A stretch of DNA of 7,389 bases from Luminiphilus sp. (GTDB lineage: Bacteria > Pseudomonadota > Gammaproteobacteria > Pseudomonadales > Halieaceae). The notes under the pieces were generated by a model. The model made no database searches. It had not been told where the DNA came from and was given only the letters and a program-made list of their open reading frames with translations. The stretch spans positions 1-7,389 of the forward strand of contig JAHEJH010000106.1 of NCBI GenBank assembly GCA_024638905.1, written 5' to 3'. Below, in pieces: positions 5,274 to 7,389 of the stretch. Within the stretch, counting starts at the first letter, position 1, and every line of letters starts with the position of its first letter. Made by a program: the position numbers and the translations under genes.

Positions 5274-6512
5274 TCAAGGCAGGGACTCCGTGGCGCGCCA
5301 GGGAGCAACCCATAACAGGGCCACCATCCCCGGGATTGCCAATGCCGTACAGAGCAGAAAAAACTGAACCCATCCGATGTCCTCTACGATAAAGCCAGTG
5401 GATGCGCTGGCAATGGATCGCGGGAGTGCCGCAAAAGCGGTAAATAAAGCAAACTGGGTAGCCGCAAACGTCCGGCTGGATTCGCGAGCAATGAAGGCCG
5501 TGAACGCCGCCGTCCCCAACCCCACACCGAGATACTCAAATGCGATGACCGCGGCCAGCAGCCAGATCTTCGGCCCGCTGCTCGCTAGCACGGCAAAGCC
5601 AAGAATGCTGATCATTTGCACTGCGCCAAAGATCCATAGTGCGCGGTTGATGCCGAGTCGCAGCATGATCACGCCACCGAGGAGTCCTCCGACGATAGAT
5701 GGCCATAACGCTGCCTGCTTGGCAACCAGCCCGATCTCGGTCAGAGTAAATCCAAGATCCAGATAGAACGGCGTGGCCAGCGCCGTCGCCATGTTGTCAC
5801 CAAGCTTGTAGGCCACCATAAAAAAGAGCGCTAACGCGGCGGCTCGCCAACCTGATCGCGCAAAATACTCCCTAAAAGGCGCGATAAAGGCCTCGCGCAT
5901 AGAACGGGGCTGAGGGCCCAGGTTCTCAGGCTCGGTAACGCTCAAGGACAGCAAAAGACCCACCGTCATAAAGGCCGCAGTGATCCAGAACACCCAAACC
6001 CACGGCAGAGAATCAGCGAGCACTAAAGATAGGGATCCAGGCACCAGGCTGGCGATACGATAGGCCTGCACGTGGATCGCATTGCCCAGCCCTAGCTCCT
6101 CATCAGATAAGATCTCCCGCCGATAGGCATCAATCGCCACGTCCTGGCTGGCACTCAAGAACGCGATGATTGAGGCAAATGCCGCAACCAACGCCATGTT
6201 ATCAACCGGATCAACGTGTCCCAGAGATCCGATTCCCAGTATCAGACAAATTTGAGTCACCAACATCCAACCCCGACGTCTGCCCAGAGGCAGACTTAAA
6301 CGGTCCATCAGGGGCGCCCATAGAAACTTCCAGGAGTACGGCAGACCCACCAAAGCCAACAACCCGATATCAGCAAGCGATATGCCGGAGGATCTCAACC
6401 AGGCAGGCACCAGCTGCATCAGCAAGTACAGCGGCATGCCTGAGGCGAGCCCGGTTAACACGCAGATAAACATCTGACGATTGAGAATGGCTTCACGCAG
6501 GTCCCGCTTCAT
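5274..6512 (-). CDS. ampG: AmpG-family MFS permease (muropeptide transporter-like)
   Basis: A 412-residue major facilitator with about 12 membrane spans. AmpG imports GlcNAc-anhydroMurNAc muropeptides from the periplasm for cell-wall recycling and so influences ampC-type beta-lactamase induction. Family-typical segments are GLPYSWKFLWAPLMDRL (56-72), the loop GRRRGW (77-82), ASQDVAIDAYRREIL (121-135), KLGDNMATALATPFY (236-250) and ATQFALFTAFAALPRS (351-366). E. coli AmpG is longer (491 residues). This compact form is common for AmpG-like proteins, so substrate identity is likely but unproven. The ATG at 6512 has little Shine-Dalgarno complementarity. The next Met (residue 14) would trim the cytoplasmic N-terminus just before the first span, so the true start could be there. 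No ampD, nagZ or ampR gene is adjacent. Confidence 0.88.
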   Translation of the reverse strand: MKRDLREAILNRQMFICVLTGLASGMPLYLLMQLVPAWLRSSGISLADIGLLALVGLPYSWKFLWAPLMDRLSLPLGRRRGWMLVTQICLILGIGSLGHVDPVDNMALVAAFASIIAFLSASQDVAIDAYRREILSDEELGLGNAIHVQAYRIASLVPGSLSLVLADSLPWVWVFWITAAFMTVGLLLSLSVTEPENLGPQPRSMREAFIAPFREYFARSGWRAAALALFFMVAYKLGDNMATALATPFYLDLGFTLTEIGLVAKQAALWPSIVGGLLGGVIMLRLGINRALWIFGAVQMISILGFAVLASSGPKIWLLAAVIAFEYLGVGLGTAAFTAFIARESSRTFAATQFALFTAFAALPRSIASASTGFIVEDIGWVQFFLLCTALAIPGMVALLWVAPWRATESLP

Positions 6513-6553
6513 GAGATCAGCGCTATGCGGGATAAGAAGATCACCGAGAACCC

Positions 6554-6583
6554 ATTAGACATAACCGTAGTGAGCCATTTCCA
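6554..6583 (-). promoter_or_regulatory. Weak candidate promoter for ampG-fxsA
   Basis: Minus strand: TCTAAT (6559-6554, 5 of 6 bases) preceded by TGGAAA (6583-6578, 4 of 6) at 18-bp spacing. The predicted start near 6547 gives a leader of about 35 nt. It overlaps the possible coding remnant at 6555-6611. The evidence is a consensus match only. Confidence 0.25.
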
Positions 6584-6611
6584 CTTCCAGTTGCTCTCGA
6601 ATCTTTGCTAG
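6555..6611 (-). pseudogene. Possible decayed C-terminal coding fragment
   Basis: The minus-strand frame from 6611 reads LAKIREQLEVEMAHYGYV and stops at TAA (6557-6555). It is immediately preceded by an in-frame TAG (6614-6612). The acidic, heptad-like run ending in a HYGY motif looks like the end of a real protein. A sulfotransferase-type C-terminus is one weak resemblance. It is very short, and an overlapping 45-codon frame beginning MPFNVNQ (6678-6541) competes for the same DNA. Chance is a real possibility. Confidence 0.2.
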
Positions 6612-6744
6612 CTAGGACTCTGATAACTGCTCCTTTGAGGTCTTTCTCGGGATGCACTTGGTTCACATTGAAGGGCATGGAGCGTCTCGCTAAGCGTCAC
6701 AAAAAGGCGTCTGACCCACCCGGCAGAGGTCAGTAATCGGTCCT

Positions 6745-7389
6745 TCAAGCGTTTTTTTTCCCCCAGTTCATTAAAGGCTTCTCGATAAGGTAGTAGCTCA
6801 GTGCTGCCAAGGCCAAAGTGGCTGAAAGCGAGATAATGAGAGCCAACATGCTACACGCAGGCGTGTCCCACAAATCCGGATACACAAGAACCAGAACACG
6901 CATCACTTGGAAATGCCAGAGATAGATGCCAAAGCTGACGTGACCCAGCCATACCAGCCAACGCTGCTCCAACCACTGCCACTCCGGAGTGGGTTCGCGG
7001 AGAAAGTAAACCAGTCCTGCAATGGGTAGCGCAATCATTGGGGGCCAAATGACCAAAATCCAGTGACCAGTCCAATACACGTCGTTGAGAAATAACTGCC
7101 ACTGCATCAGCATGAGCAACAAGCTAATAGAGATAAAAATCCCCCAGCGCCGCTGAGAGACCGATAACTGACTGGGGAGAAAATTCATGCTGAACCCCAA
7201 CATAAATGTCAGCAAGACACCCGGGAGAGAATCCAGTATCGGGAGGATCTCCAGGTAATTGTCAGTGTCTGTCGACAGAAACCACCCGGCTCTCCAACCC
7301 AGTGTAATCATCACAGCCGCCAACAATATTCTGTTCCAAGAAACCCGGCGAACTAACAGCCCGAGGAGGGGCAGCAATAAGTAGAAACT
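6745..7389 (-). CDS. Acyltransferase 3 family membrane protein, C-terminal part (5' end outside window)
   Basis: The open frame enters from the right edge and codes 214 residues to a TGA at 6747-6745. The TTG codon at 7377 is internal, not a start. Hydrophobic spans occur near residues 3-13, 20-34, 54-70, 82-98, 109-128, 145-170 and 180-202. The family's C-terminal hallmarks are present: LGHVSFGIYLWHF (148-160) and SYYLIEKP (198-205). Proteins of this family (OafA/YrhL/NodX type) transfer acetyl or other acyl groups to cell-surface polysaccharides, LPS or peptidoglycan from the inner membrane. No SGNH hydrolase domain follows, so this looks like the short, acyltransferase-only form. The acceptor substrate cannot be inferred. 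Codons for the last lysines come from an A8 run, so the annotated C-terminus (GKKNA) is sensitive to a one-base indel. Confidence 0.85.
   Translation of the reverse strand, partial: SFYLLLPLLGLLVRRVSWNRILLAAVMITLGWRAGWFLSTDTDNYLEILPILDSLPGVLLTFMLGFSMNFLPSQLSVSQRRWGIFISISLLLMLMQWQLFLNDVYWTGHWILVIWPPMIALPIAGLVYFLREPTPEWQWLEQRWLVWLGHVSFGIYLWHFQVMRVLVLVYPDLWDTPACSMLALIISLSATLALAALSYYLIEKPLMNWGKKNA

Noticed and set aside
6513..6744. A tRNA or small RNA gene in the spacer
   Set aside because: No cloverleaf, CCA end or terminator-linked hairpin was found. The short GC stems present do not form a coherent structure.

Overview
The window (7,389 bp, moderately GC-rich) reads as ordinary chromosome of a gammaproteobacterium. 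The main reasons are the fxsA-groES-groEL gene order, a groESL promoter that closely matches the sigma-32 heat-shock consensus, and a typical AmpG-family permease. A marine Halieaceae/Cellvibrionales-type lineage would fit, but that rank is a guess. Every gene I can support lies on the minus strand, so transcription runs from right to left.

Right to left: (i) 7389-6745, the C-terminal part of an acyltransferase-3 membrane protein, cut by the window edge. (ii) 6744-6513, a 232-bp spacer with a possible decayed coding fragment and a weak ampG promoter. (iii) 6512-5274, an AmpG-like MFS permease, followed 45 nt later by fxsA (5228-4725), probably co-transcribed. (iv) 4724-4503, the regulatory core: a two-tier nested terminator closing fxsA, then a perfect CIRCE (HrcA) operator, then a strong sigma-32 promoter with a small GNRA hairpin at the predicted mRNA 5' end. 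(v) groES (4502-4212) and groEL (4176-2542), ended by a strong intrinsic terminator. (vi) 2306-1671, a membrane protein with the PuuD/urate-oxidase-type transmembrane domain, with its own TATAAT promoter and terminator. (vii) 1487-270, an exported nucleotide pyrophosphatase/phosphodiesterase that appears to start at TTG. (viii) 269-29, a spacer with a weak terminator and a TATAAT promoter leading to the first nine codons of another gene that leaves the window at position 1.

The genes do not form one pathway. The chaperonin operon is the best-supported functional unit, and AmpG and FxsA are both inner-membrane proteins. I found no tRNA, rRNA, insertion sequence, CRISPR array or phage gene. I see no convincing undescribed system. 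The most informative features are the stacked HrcA/sigma-32 control of groESL and the nested inverted repeats that insulate it.
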